Below are positions 7,834-14,004 of a DNA stretch of 16,196 bases, one piece after another. Source of the stretch: Flavobacterium sp. (GTDB lineage: Bacteria; Bacteroidota; Bacteroidia; Flavobacteriales; Flavobacteriaceae). Location of the stretch: NCBI RefSeq assembly GCF_030146175.1, contig NZ_JASLCE010000131.1:1-16196 (forward strand), read 5' to 3'. Positions within the stretch are counted from its first letter, which is position 1, and each line of letters begins with the position of its first letter. The notes under the pieces were generated by a model. The model was not told the DNA's origin. It searched no databases and saw nothing but the letters and a program-made list of their open reading frames with translations. The position numbers and the translations under genes were made by a program.

Positions 7834-8208
7834 GTGAAAAAAGGAATTGTAATACTCGTTTTTTTTGTCCTCTTTAAACCGATATTGCCGGTTTTTGAGT
7901 ACATGATCAATTACGAATATATTACAAAAACCCTTTGTGAAAACAAAGCCAAACCGCAAATGGCCTGTAACGGAAAATGTCACCTGATGAAAGAACTTGC
8001 TAAAGCTTCTGAATCGGAAAAACCGTTATCTACCGATAAAAAAAATGTAAGAGCCGAAGTAGAAGTGCTCTTTTTTGAAATCCAGAAAAACTTCGATTTT
8101 AATCCTGCATCGGTAACCGAAAAAGTTGCGGAAAACTTTTCCTATACCAATCTGTACCAACACCTGAATGCGGACGGAATCTTCCATCCACCGGCATTTA
8201 TTTTTTAA
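7834..8208 (+). CDS. Small membrane-anchored protein with C-x9-C-x3-C-H motif
   Basis: A 124-residue protein starting at GTG 7834. No ATG offers a better start: the next in-frame one is Met24, past the hydrophobic segment. An N-terminal hydrophobic stretch (VILVFFVLFKPILPVFEYM) is followed directly by CENKAKPQMACNGKCHL, giving C35, C45, C49 and H50, a likely metal-binding or redox-active cluster. The rest is polar, with EVEVLFFEIQKNF and a C-terminal SYTNLYQHLNADGIFHPPAF carrying more histidines. I do not recognise a named domain. I infer a periplasm-facing, inner-membrane-anchored protein. It is first in a block with MbnP, MbnH and an outer-membrane protein, separated from mbnP by 78 nt, so a role in copper acquisition, transfer or sensing is plausible. 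The leaderless promoter is the only strong one in the block. Confidence 0.82.
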   Translation: MKKGIVILVFFVLFKPILPVFEYMINYEYITKTLCENKAKPQMACNGKCHLMKELAKASESEKPLSTDKKNVRAEVEVLFFEIQKNFDFNPASVTEKVAENFSYTNLYQHLNADGIFHPPAFIF

Positions 8209-8233
8209 AATTCAACCCTTTTAAGCATTTTTT

Positions 8234-8254
8234 CTTTTGGCTGGAAGTCAAAAG
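8234..8254 (+). other. Intercistronic hairpin before the mbnP-like gene
   Basis: CTTTTGGC and GTCAAAAG pair (8 bp, one G-U) around the loop TGGAA. No T-run follows, so it is not a terminator. It could be an mRNA-stability or processing element between the two genes, or chance. Confidence 0.3.
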
Positions 8255-8286
8255 GATTGCTATGTCGTATTTTAAAAAATAAAAAA

Positions 8287-9072
8287 ATGAAATTCAAATT
8301 AATAAACACTGTTATAGCGGTGACATTGGCCATTGCCTTAGGATCTTGTAGTAATGATAACGATGTGGTAAACTCCACAGAAGGAAGCGGAAGCTTAAAA
8401 ATAAAATTTGATCACCGTTACGGAGATGTCGATTTTATCATGGGCGCACCGTATACAACCTCTCAGGGTGAGACGATTAAAGTAGATAACATCAAATATA
8501 TCGTAAGCAATATTGTGCTTATAAAAGAAGATGGATCGACTTATGTTTATCCAAAAAGCAAAAGCTATTTTATTATAAAAGAACAAACACCAAGTTTATT
8601 TACGATCGAGCTAACCGATGTTCCGGCTGGGAATTATAAAACCGTGAAATTCGGTATTGGTGTCGATCAGGAACAATTTAACTTAGGAGCTGCCGGTCAG
8701 GGCGATTTTCTGGTACAAGCACAATCCGAAGGCATGATGTGGTCGTGGAGTGCGGGCTATAAATTCCTGGCATTCGAAGGGAATTTCACCTCGGCTACCG
8801 TAACCGATCCGACACTTTTTAAAGTACATACGGGACAAACCGGAACCCACTATAATTATACCGAAGTAACATTGGATATGCCGGATAAAGCATTGGTGCG
8901 ACCAACTATTACACCACAAATTCACGTAATGGCCGATTTGTCTAAAATCCTGGATGGAGCCACAAAAATCAGCTTGTCCTCACAACCAAATATCATGGGT
9001 GGTGCTGTTTTGGCTTCAATTACAGCCAATGTGTCCACTATGTTCTCTGTTGATCACGTTCATAATGACTAA
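8287..9072 (+). CDS. MbnP-family copper-binding lipoprotein
   Basis: A 261-residue protein. I take ATG 8287; the upstream in-frame TTG at 8257 would put ten residues in front of a normal lipoprotein signal. The lipobox ALGSC has its lipidated Cys at C21. The mature domain matches the MbnP-like family: GSLKIKFDHRYGD (35-47) at the start, VDNIKYIVSNIVL (67-79), VPAGNYKTVKFGIGVD (113-127), the hallmark MMWSWSAGYKFLAFEG (W152, W154; 150-165), HTGQTGTHYN (181-190), IHVMADL (212-218), and a C-terminal FSVDHVHND with H257 and H259. In the characterised MbnP, MbnH-dependent oxidation of a Trp to kynurenine, together with histidines, creates a copper site. The Trp residues here lie in the conserved segment, but which one is modified cannot be read from sequence. 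The protein is in the periplasm or tethered to a membrane. Its partner gene follows directly. Confidence 0.9.
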   Translation: MKFKLINTVIAVTLAIALGSCSNDNDVVNSTEGSGSLKIKFDHRYGDVDFIMGAPYTTSQGETIKVDNIKYIVSNIVLIKEDGSTYVYPKSKSYFIIKEQTPSLFTIELTDVPAGNYKTVKFGIGVDQEQFNLGAAGQGDFLVQAQSEGMMWSWSAGYKFLAFEGNFTSATVTDPTLFKVHTGQTGTHYNYTEVTLDMPDKALVRPTITPQIHVMADLSKILDGATKISLSSQPNIMGGAVLASITANVSTMFSVDHVHND

Positions 9073-9081
9073 ATAAAATCA

Positions 9082-9116
9082 AAAAAGCTGTCGGTAGTGA
9101 TTATTGACAGCTTTTT
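9082..9116 (+). terminator. Hairpin terminator/attenuator between the mbnP- and mbnH-like genes
   Basis: AAAAAGCTGTC (9082-9092) pairs perfectly with GACAGCTTTTT (9106-9116) around a 13-nt loop. The stem is 11 bp with a short T-tract, placed between two genes that should be co-expressed and only 16 nt before the next ATG. Partial read-through would give more MbnP (stoichiometric substrate) than MbnH (catalyst). Confidence 0.65.
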
Positions 9117-9131
9117 GAAAAACAAATCATT

Positions 9132-10178
9132 ATGAAAAGAATCAGAACACTACTGTTCTTGCTGCTACCGTTTTTATGGAGCTGCTCGAACGATGATAGT
9201 CCTGAAGCCTATCAAAATATTCCGATCGATTTTAAAGTACCGACCAATTTTCCAGCCTTAACCTATAATTTGCAAAACAATCCGCTAACGGAAAAAGGAT
9301 TTGAATTGGGGAAAAAGTTGTTTTACGACGGTCGGTTGGCATCGGATGGATTGGTGTCCTGTGGCTTTTGCCACATTCAGGAAGACGCGTTTACGCACCA
9401 CGGACATTCGTTTAGTCATGGTGTGGGTGATAATATCGGAACCCGTAATGCACCGCCGATTCAAAATCTTGCGTTTCAGCGCGCTTATATGTGGGACGGA
9501 GCAACAACACATCTGGATTTGCAGCCTTTGATTCCGCTAACCAGTGAAATTGAAATGAATGGAAATCTGGCGGAAATTGTCAGTATGATGAAAGGCGATG
9601 CGACCTATCAGAAACTATTCAGACAGGCCTTTCCTGATGGAATGATCAATTCTGAAAACATGCTTAAAGCATTGGGACAGTTTATGGTGATGCTAACATC
9701 GTCCAATTCAAAATTTGATAAATTCAGAAGAGGAGAACCCGGAGGAACGTTAACTGCCGACGAACAGGAAGGCTACGTACTTTTTACACAAAAATGTGCC
9801 GGTTGTCACGCTACGGATTTATTTACCGATGATACTTATCGCAATAACGGTTTGCCGATTAACCCGATGATCAATGATGTGGGGCGCTACCGCGTAACCG
9901 AGTTGCCACAGGATAATTACAAATTTAAAGTGCCGAGTTTGCGGAATATCGAAAAAACGGCACCTTATATGCACGATGGGCGTTTTGCCACGCTTGAGGC
10001 GGTTTTAAATCACTATTCCAACGGTGTGCTGGATTCGCCTACATTGGATCCTACTTTAAAGGCTAATGGAACTTTGGGAATTCCGTTAACAGCGAATGAA
10101 AAAACGAAACTTGTGGCCTTTTTAAAAACACTAACGGATCATGAGTTTTTAACGGATCGACGGTTTTCGGAATTTTAA
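9132..10178 (+). CDS. MbnH/MauG-type di-heme peroxidase family lipoprotein
   Basis: A 348-residue protein with signal peptide and lipobox (LLPFLWSC, C18). Two c-type heme sites are present: C77-GF-C80-H81 and C222-AG-C225-H226, the two-heme layout of bacterial cytochrome c peroxidase/MauG proteins. Other family segments are GFELGKKLFYDGRLASDG (56-73), GTRNAPPIQNLAF (103-115), MWDGA with W121 where the family places its inter-heme Trp, GRYRVTELPQDNYKFKVPSL (251-270) and TAPYMHDGRFATLEAVLNHY (276-295). True CcpA enzymes reduce H2O2, whereas MauG and MbnH oxidise residues of a partner protein through high-valent hemes. Because the gene follows an MbnP homolog, I infer MbnH-like activity: Trp-to-kynurenine oxidation of the MbnP neighbour. 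A plain peroxidase role cannot be excluded. It needs periplasmic cytochrome c maturation. Confidence 0.9.
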   Translation: MKRIRTLLFLLLPFLWSCSNDDSPEAYQNIPIDFKVPTNFPALTYNLQNNPLTEKGFELGKKLFYDGRLASDGLVSCGFCHIQEDAFTHHGHSFSHGVGDNIGTRNAPPIQNLAFQRAYMWDGATTHLDLQPLIPLTSEIEMNGNLAEIVSMMKGDATYQKLFRQAFPDGMINSENMLKALGQFMVMLTSSNSKFDKFRRGEPGGTLTADEQEGYVLFTQKCAGCHATDLFTDDTYRNNGLPINPMINDVGRYRVTELPQDNYKFKVPSLRNIEKTAPYMHDGRFATLEAVLNHYSNGVLDSPTLDPTLKANGTLGIPLTANEKTKLVAFLKTLTDHEFLTDRRFSEF

Positions 10179-10192
10179 AAACAACAAACACT

Positions 10193-10209
10193 TTTCTAAA
10201 TTTTAGAAA
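10193..10209. other. AT-rich palindrome upstream of barrel gene
   Basis: TTTCTAAA and TTTAGAAA surround a single T. The palindrome lies in the 60-nt gap before the outer-membrane protein gene, without a T-tract. It may be a regulator site or a weak mRNA hairpin; chance is possible in such AT-rich sequence. Confidence 0.25.
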
Positions 10210-10238
10210 TAAGATTTGGATTGAAAAGAAAAATAAAA

Positions 10239-11198
10239 ATGAAAAAATATAGTCTATTAGTAGTGCTTTTTTGGAGTGTATTTACCTACGCGGCAGAAAA
10301 GGATAGCCTGGGAATAAATCCGTATCAAAACTATTTTCGTTCGCTCGAATATTTCGAAGAATGTGATGCCTGTGGTTGTTCGGCCAGTGGTGGAAGTTTG
10401 GGTTTTTCGTCGATGCTGAATACCAATTTTGTAGGGATACGCTATTTTAACCAGCGTTATAAAAGTAACGACGGATTGTTTTCGGATTCACCGTGGTATG
10501 AAGAAAATTTTAATACCATTCAGGTGTGGGGACGCATTCCGATTGTGAAAAAAGTTCAGGTTTCCGTATTGGTTCCGTACCATTTTCATAATCGGGAAAC
10601 CGTAACCGGCAAACAGGATATATCCGGTTTGGGCGACCTTACGGTATTGGGAATGTACACGGTGTATGAAACGGTTAAAGATAGTGCCGTGTTTTCGCAT
10701 TCGGTACAATTGGGTGCCGGAGTAAAAGCGCCTACGGGAAAATACCGTGAATTTACCAATGGAAGTGTAAATCCGAGTTTTCAGGTGGGAACCGGTAGCT
10801 GGGACTATATTTTTGCGGCAGAATATGTCGTAAAAAAAGGAAATCTGGGATTAAATACTATGGGGAGTTATACGGTTAAAACGGAAAATGAAAAGCATTA
10901 TCGTTTCGGAAATCAATTTAATTATGCATCAACAGTATTCTATTTTTTAAATAGTGAGAAGTATGTATTTGTGCCGCAATTGGGCGTTGCCGGAGAAGTG
11001 TACGTGAACAATTATCAATACAAACAATTGCTGCGAAATACGGCAGGTGACATCCTTTTTGGAAAAGCGGGAATCGAGATCGGACGGGATAAATTTTCGT
11101 TTGGTGCCAATGTGATGGTGCCGATAAATCAAAATCTTACCGGTGGCAGAGTGGAAGCACAATACCGTTGGAGTGTGAACTTAAATTATACTTTATAA
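10239..11198 (+). CDS. Outer-membrane beta-barrel-like protein with CDACGC cluster
   Basis: A 319-residue protein. I take ATG 10239; TTG 10221 only adds MKRKIK before a normal signal peptide (MKKYSLLVVLFWSVFTYAA, cleavage near A18-A19). The early mature region has EECDACGCSASGG with C42, C45 and C47 closely spaced, likely able to bind a metal or form a disulfide. The rest alternates hydrophobic and polar residues with many Tyr/Phe/Gly (VQVWGRIPIV-type strands, QVSVLVPYHFHNRETVTGKQ, LGAGVKAPTGKYREF, AEYVVKKGNLGLNTMGSYTV). It ends in RWSVNLNYTL, consistent with an outer-membrane barrel. Similar genes are often labelled simply transporter. It lies 60 nt after the MbnH-like gene on the same strand, so it may be the outer-membrane part of the copper system. 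No specific substrate can be read from the sequence. Confidence 0.8.
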   Translation: MKKYSLLVVLFWSVFTYAAEKDSLGINPYQNYFRSLEYFEECDACGCSASGGSLGFSSMLNTNFVGIRYFNQRYKSNDGLFSDSPWYEENFNTIQVWGRIPIVKKVQVSVLVPYHFHNRETVTGKQDISGLGDLTVLGMYTVYETVKDSAVFSHSVQLGAGVKAPTGKYREFTNGSVNPSFQVGTGSWDYIFAAEYVVKKGNLGLNTMGSYTVKTENEKHYRFGNQFNYASTVFYFLNSEKYVFVPQLGVAGEVYVNNYQYKQLLRNTAGDILFGKAGIEIGRDKFSFGANVMVPINQNLTGGRVEAQYRWSVNLNYTL

Positions 11199-11299
11199 TT
11201 TGCACCTGACAGGTTTCTCGACACAACGCTGATAAACCTGTCAGGTGTTTCTGCATAGTGTCGCTAGCTATGTTTTTCAGTGCAAGAACAGAAATTTGT
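11197..11299. repeat. Hairpin repeat block, copy 1
   Basis: This block begins at the end of the barrel gene's stop codon. It contains an intact hairpin at 11203-11247 (CACCTGACAGGTTT / AAACCTGTCAGGTG, 14-bp stem, 17-nt loop CTCGACACAACGCTGAT) followed by a decayed second unit. That unit's right arm (AAATTTGTAGGTGTTTCTG) continues to about 11310. The block realigns without gaps to 11358-11460 at an offset of 161 nt, with about 18 mismatches in 103 positions by eye. Confidence 0.85.
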
Positions 11300-11357
11300 A
11301 GGTGTTTCTGTATGGTATTTCATGAATAAAGAAAAACTACATCGGATAGGTTTTTCG

Positions 11358-11460
11358 AATTTACACCTGACAGGTTTCTCAACACAACGCTGATAAACCT
11401 GTCAGGTGTTTTGTATAAGTGTCGCCAGATAGGTTGCTCGACACAAGAACAGAAACTTGT
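11358..11460. repeat. Hairpin repeat block, copy 2
   Basis: This is the second copy of the preceding block. The intact hairpin is 11363-11409, with 15-bp arms ACACCTGACAGGTTT / AAACCTGTCAGGTGT and a loop differing from copy 1 at one base. The following decayed unit (from about 11426) still has AGGTTGCTCGACACAA, 15 of 16 matching the arm-plus-loop of the first hairpin. This shows that the spacer sequence is itself an old hairpin copy. Confidence 0.85.
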
Positions 11461-11478
11461 CTGATATAGCAAATACAA

Positions 11479-11524
11479 ACACCTGACAGTTTTTAAGTGA
11501 GAAAATGCTAAGACTGTCAGGTGT
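11479..11524. repeat. Hairpin repeat, variant copy
   Basis: ACACCTGACAG (11479-11489) and CTGTCAGGTGT (11514-11524) form an 11-bp perfect stem around a 24-nt loop. The loop is unrelated to the other copies, while the outer arms are the same family. The inner part of the arm has lost the GGTTT sequence. Confidence 0.8.
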
Positions 11525-11528
11525 AGGC

Positions 11529-11553
11529 AACCGGATTAAAGTATAATCCGGTT
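11529..11553. other. Stable hairpin, possible terminator without T-tract
   Basis: AACCGGATTA pairs with TAATCCGGTT (10 bp) around AAGTA. There is no run of T on either side, so termination is uncertain. It sits between the repeat array and the strong terminator. Confidence 0.45.
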
Positions 11554-11570
11554 TAGTGTAACAGAAACGG

Positions 11571-11600
11571 GCTGTCTCTTTTTTGAGGCAGCTTTTTTTT
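11571..11600 (+). terminator. Plus-strand terminator downstream of the repeat array
   Basis: GCTGTCTC (11571-11578) pairs with GAGGCAGC (11585-11592; one G-U) around T6, followed by eight T. The orientation fits transcripts coming from the barrel gene, whose stop is 370 nt upstream. The hairpin repeats would therefore be part of that mRNA's 3' end. Confidence 0.7.
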
Positions 11601-11997
11601 AAGGCTTATTTTGAGTAGTTGCTTTTTGCGGTTGATTTTGGAATCGTTTTTTATAAATCGCATCCCATTTGTCTTGCTGTTCCTGAGTGAGGATGGCTTT
11701 TAGATTTGTTTTCAGGGTTTTCAGACTTTCGATATATTCGGTTTTTAAAGCCTGATTTTCTTCGGGTTTGGCCGACTGAAGGCGCAATTTAATATCGCCG
11801 GTTTTCCGGTTGTTTTCCGTTAGTACTTTCTCAATTTGTTGCTGTTGAGTCGCAGTTAGGTTGAGATCGGTTGCCATACGGCTAACCTCTAATTTGGCCT
11901 TTTGTTCTGCCGTCAGGGTTGGCGGTGCCTGATTGGAAGACTGTGCGATGCTTGCCAATGATAAAAAGCTTACAATCAGGATAAAGAATGCTTTCAT
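11599..11997 (-). CDS. Periplasmic LTxxQ-motif protein (Spy/CpxP-like)
   Basis: A 132-residue protein. The signal peptide MKAFFILIVSFLSLASIA is cleaved before Q19. The mature part has a short PPTLTAEQKAKLEVSRMATD leader, then two LTxxQ motifs: LNLTATQQQQIEKVL (46-60) and AILTQEQQDKWDAI (101-114). A Gln/Lys/Thr-rich tail follows. The layout parallels the protein encoded at 7231-7665, so the two are probably paralogs, with this one carrying the cleaner motifs. The role is inferred as a periplasmic chaperone or stress protein. Repeat-array hairpins lie downstream of it and ACCTGTCAGGT sequences lie upstream, so the gene is bracketed by the same repeat family. No clear TAnnTTTG promoter was found; TACTTTTA at 12036-12043 (minus) is the nearest candidate. 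Confidence 0.83.
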   Translation of the reverse strand: MKAFFILIVSFLSLASIAQSSNQAPPTLTAEQKAKLEVSRMATDLNLTATQQQQIEKVLTENNRKTGDIKLRLQSAKPEENQALKTEYIESLKTLKTNLKAILTQEQQDKWDAIYKKRFQNQPQKATTQNKP

Positions 11998-12055
11998 AAT
12001 CCTATGGTTTAAGTGGTAAACTCCGTGATATATATTAAAAGTAAGGAATAAAAAC

Positions 12056-12116
12056 GACAGGTGTAACGATTTTCCGTTAAGTGCGATTTTTTGCCGATAA
12101 AAAACCTGTCAGGTTT
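12056..12116. repeat. Outlying remnants of the ACCTGwCAGGT repeat family
   Basis: AAACCTG-T-CAGGTTT (12102-12116) is a 15-nt palindrome containing the exact 11-mer ACCTGTCAGGT found in the hairpin arms. GACAGGTGT (12056-12064) resembles an arm end. They lie about 530-640 nt beyond the main array, on the other side of the LTxxQ gene. Confidence 0.6.
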
Positions 12117-12124
12117 ATAAATAA

Positions 12125-12154
12125 AAAAGGCCGACTAGAAATAGTCGGCCTTTT
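12125..12154. terminator. Terminator of lysS
   Basis: AAAAGGCCGACTA (12125-12137) pairs perfectly with TAGTCGGCCTTTT (12142-12154) around GAAA, a 13-bp stem. On the minus strand it follows the lysS stop by 17 nt and ends in a T-run. The structure is symmetric and could work in both directions. Confidence 0.88.
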
Positions 12155-12171
12155 GATTGTATATCGAAAAC

Positions 12172-13872
12172 TTAGGATTGTAATTCTACGACTTTACTGT
12201 CGCCAGCTACAACCACTTTGGTTAATCCGTGTTGTGCCAGGGCTTTCATGGCTTTGTCCCATTTTTTACCGCTTAATCCGGCCTGATTTTTTAATTCGGC
12301 TAAATCCAACGCGTTGGCATTTTTTTCTAAGATTGCAATAATTGCTTTTTCTTCGTCTTCCAACTCGATTTGTACGGCTTTTTTCTCCGGACGCATTTGA
12401 GGGAAAAACAACACTTCCTGAATCGATGGATTGTTGGTTAAAAACATGATCAAACGGTCCATTCCGATACCTAAACCGGATGTTGGAGGCATTCCGTATT
12501 CCAATGCACGTAGGAAATCGTTGTCAATAAACATCGCTTCATCATCACCTCTTTCGGATAAGGCTAATTGCGATTCAAAACGTTCCCGCTGATCGATTGG
12601 ATCGTTTAGCTCAGAATACGCATTGGCAATTTCTTTTCCGCATACCATCAATTCGAAACGCTCGGTTAATTCCGGGTTGTCGCGGTGTTCTTTGGTTAGC
12701 GGACTCATATCTTTCGGATAATCAGTGATAAAAGTTGGTTGGATAAAATTACCCTCGCATTTTTCACCGAAAATCTCGTCGATCAATTTTCCTTTACCCA
12801 TAGTGTCATCTACGGCAATTCCCATCGATTGTGCTGCAGCTCGTAATTCGGTTTCTGTTTTTCCGGTAATATCAAAGCCGGTAAAATGTTTGATGGCATC
12901 TGTCATCGAAACACGTGCATAAGGTGCTTTAAAATCAACCGTATGTTCGCCGAAAGTAGCTTTTGTAGTACCGTTCACCTGAAGGGCGCAATATTCCAAA
13001 AGGTTTTCGGTAAATTCCATCATCCAATTGTAGTCTTTATAGGCTACATAGATTTCCATAGCGGTAAACTCCGGGTTATGGGTTCGGTCCATTCCTTCGT
13101 TACGGAAGTTTTTGGAGAATTCATATACACCGTCGAAACCACCTACGATTAGTCTTTTCAGGTACAATTCGTTGGCAATTCGCATATATAATGGAATATC
13201 CAGGGAGTTGTGGTGTGTGATAAACGGTCTTGCGGCCGCACCACCCGGGATCGACTGTAATATTGGCGTTTCTACTTCAAAATAACCTTTGTCGTTAAAA
13301 AACGTACGCATCGCATTGAACAATTTGGTTCTTTTGATAAATACTTCTTTAACCTGCGGATTTACAACCAAATCAACATAACGCATACGGTAACGCAATT
13401 CCGGATCGGTAAATGCGTCGAAAACATTACCATCGGCATCAACTTTAGGTAATGGTAAAGGACGTAAGGTTTTGCTTAATAGCGTGATATTTTTGGCACG
13501 TAAGGTTTTTTCGCCTACCTGAGTGGTAAACAATTCCCCTTCGATTCCGATAAAGTCACCCAGGTCAATTAATTTTTTAAAAACTTCGTTGTAAAGTGTT
13601 TTGTCATCGTCCGGACAAATCTCGTCACGGTTAATGTATAACTGGATACGACCTTCGCTATCCTGTAATTCGGCGAAAGAAGCTTTCCCTTGTACGCGGG
13701 CAGACATCAGACGGCCGGCCACAATTACCTTCTTTCCTTCCTCAAAAGTTTCCTTGACCTGCTTCGACGTGTGGTTCACGGGAAACAAATTGGCGGGATA
13801 TGGGTTTATTCCAAGTTCTTTCAACTTACCCAGTTTTTCTCTTCTGATGATTTCTTGTTCTGAAAGTTGCAT
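12172..13872 (-). CDS. lysS: Lysyl-tRNA synthetase, class II
   Basis: A 566-residue class II enzyme that charges tRNA-Lys with lysine using ATP. The N-terminal OB-fold anticodon-binding domain (about 48-135) includes VIVAGRLMSARVQGKASFAE. The catalytic core holds motif 2, FRNEGMDRTHNPEF (256-269), and motif 3, GLGIGMDRL (466-474). It is longer than the ~505-residue E. coli enzyme because of a ~65-residue C-terminal extension (about 500-566), which looks like a small helical or winged-helix module (EEKAIIAILEKNANALDLAE). Such extensions occur in other Bacteroidota LysS proteins, though their role is not clear. ATG 13872 fits the promoter 22 nt upstream. Transcribed alone between its own promoter and terminator. 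Confidence 0.97.
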   Translation of the reverse strand: MQLSEQEIIRREKLGKLKELGINPYPANLFPVNHTSKQVKETFEEGKKVIVAGRLMSARVQGKASFAELQDSEGRIQLYINRDEICPDDDKTLYNEVFKKLIDLGDFIGIEGELFTTQVGEKTLRAKNITLLSKTLRPLPLPKVDADGNVFDAFTDPELRYRMRYVDLVVNPQVKEVFIKRTKLFNAMRTFFNDKGYFEVETPILQSIPGGAAARPFITHHNSLDIPLYMRIANELYLKRLIVGGFDGVYEFSKNFRNEGMDRTHNPEFTAMEIYVAYKDYNWMMEFTENLLEYCALQVNGTTKATFGEHTVDFKAPYARVSMTDAIKHFTGFDITGKTETELRAAAQSMGIAVDDTMGKGKLIDEIFGEKCEGNFIQPTFITDYPKDMSPLTKEHRDNPELTERFELMVCGKEIANAYSELNDPIDQRERFESQLALSERGDDEAMFIDNDFLRALEYGMPPTSGLGIGMDRLIMFLTNNPSIQEVLFFPQMRPEKKAVQIELEDEEKAIIAILEKNANALDLAELKNQAGLSGKKWDKAMKALAQHGLTKVVVAGDSKVVELQS

Positions 13873-13894
13873 AATTGTGATTTTTTTAAGTGGG

Positions 13895-13925
13895 CAAAGA
13901 TAGACATATTTTAAAAAGGAATCAA
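13895..13925 (-). promoter_or_regulatory. Promoter of lysS
   Basis: Read on the minus strand, TTG (13925-13923) is followed after 20 nt by TATCTTTG (13902-13895), a full -33/-7 match. The -7 box ends 22 nt before the lysS ATG, leaving a short leader. No T-box or other long leader structure is present. Confidence 0.75.
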
Positions 13926-13940
13926 TTTCAAATTTTGAAA
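13926..13940. promoter_or_regulatory. Palindrome between divergent promoters
   Basis: TTTCAAA-T-TTTGAAA directly abuts the lysS -33 box and lies 33 nt from the -7 box of the divergent lipoprotein gene. It could be a shared operator. Its low sequence complexity makes chance quite possible. Confidence 0.25.
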
Positions 13941-13972
13941 ATGATAATAAAGGTATTGCGGATGGAAAATCG

Positions 13973-13980
13973 TATCTTTG
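13973..13980 (+). promoter_or_regulatory. TAnnTTTG -7 box of the lipoprotein-lipB operon
   Basis: TATCTTTG matches the consensus and is identical to the lysS -7 box. It ends 24 nt before ATG 14005. Its last three bases (TTG) could be misread as an in-frame start codon, but as part of the promoter they would not be transcribed. No TTG -33 box at 19-20 nt is seen. Confidence 0.6.
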
Positions 13981-14004
13981 AAAGCAAATTTGAAGCCTAA
14001 ATTT

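Noticed and set aside
8257..8286. TTG start of the mbnP-like gene ten residues upstream
   Set aside because: It would place LCRILKNKK before a complete lipoprotein signal that begins naturally at ATG 8287.
9132..10178. Ordinary cytochrome c peroxidase as the sole reading
   Set aside because: The two heme sites fit CcpA as well, but direct adjacency to an MbnP homolog makes an MbnH-type role more likely; kept as an alternative in the annotation.
10221..10238. TTG start of the barrel gene
   Set aside because: ATG 10239 gives a standard signal peptide; the six extra residues add nothing.
11197..11524. Possible CRISPR array
   Set aside because: Repeats are long-stem hairpins of unequal spacing (161 nt and about 116 nt), spacers are decayed copies of the repeat, and no cas genes are near.
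12081..12341. Plus-strand ORF near the end of lysS
   Set aside because: It overlaps the lysS terminator and coding sequence antisense, and its product is basic, low-complexity shadow translation.
13978..14004. TTG start for the lipoprotein upstream of lipB
   Set aside because: This TTG is the end of the TATCTTTG promoter box and would not be transcribed; ATG 14005 begins a normal lipoprotein signal.
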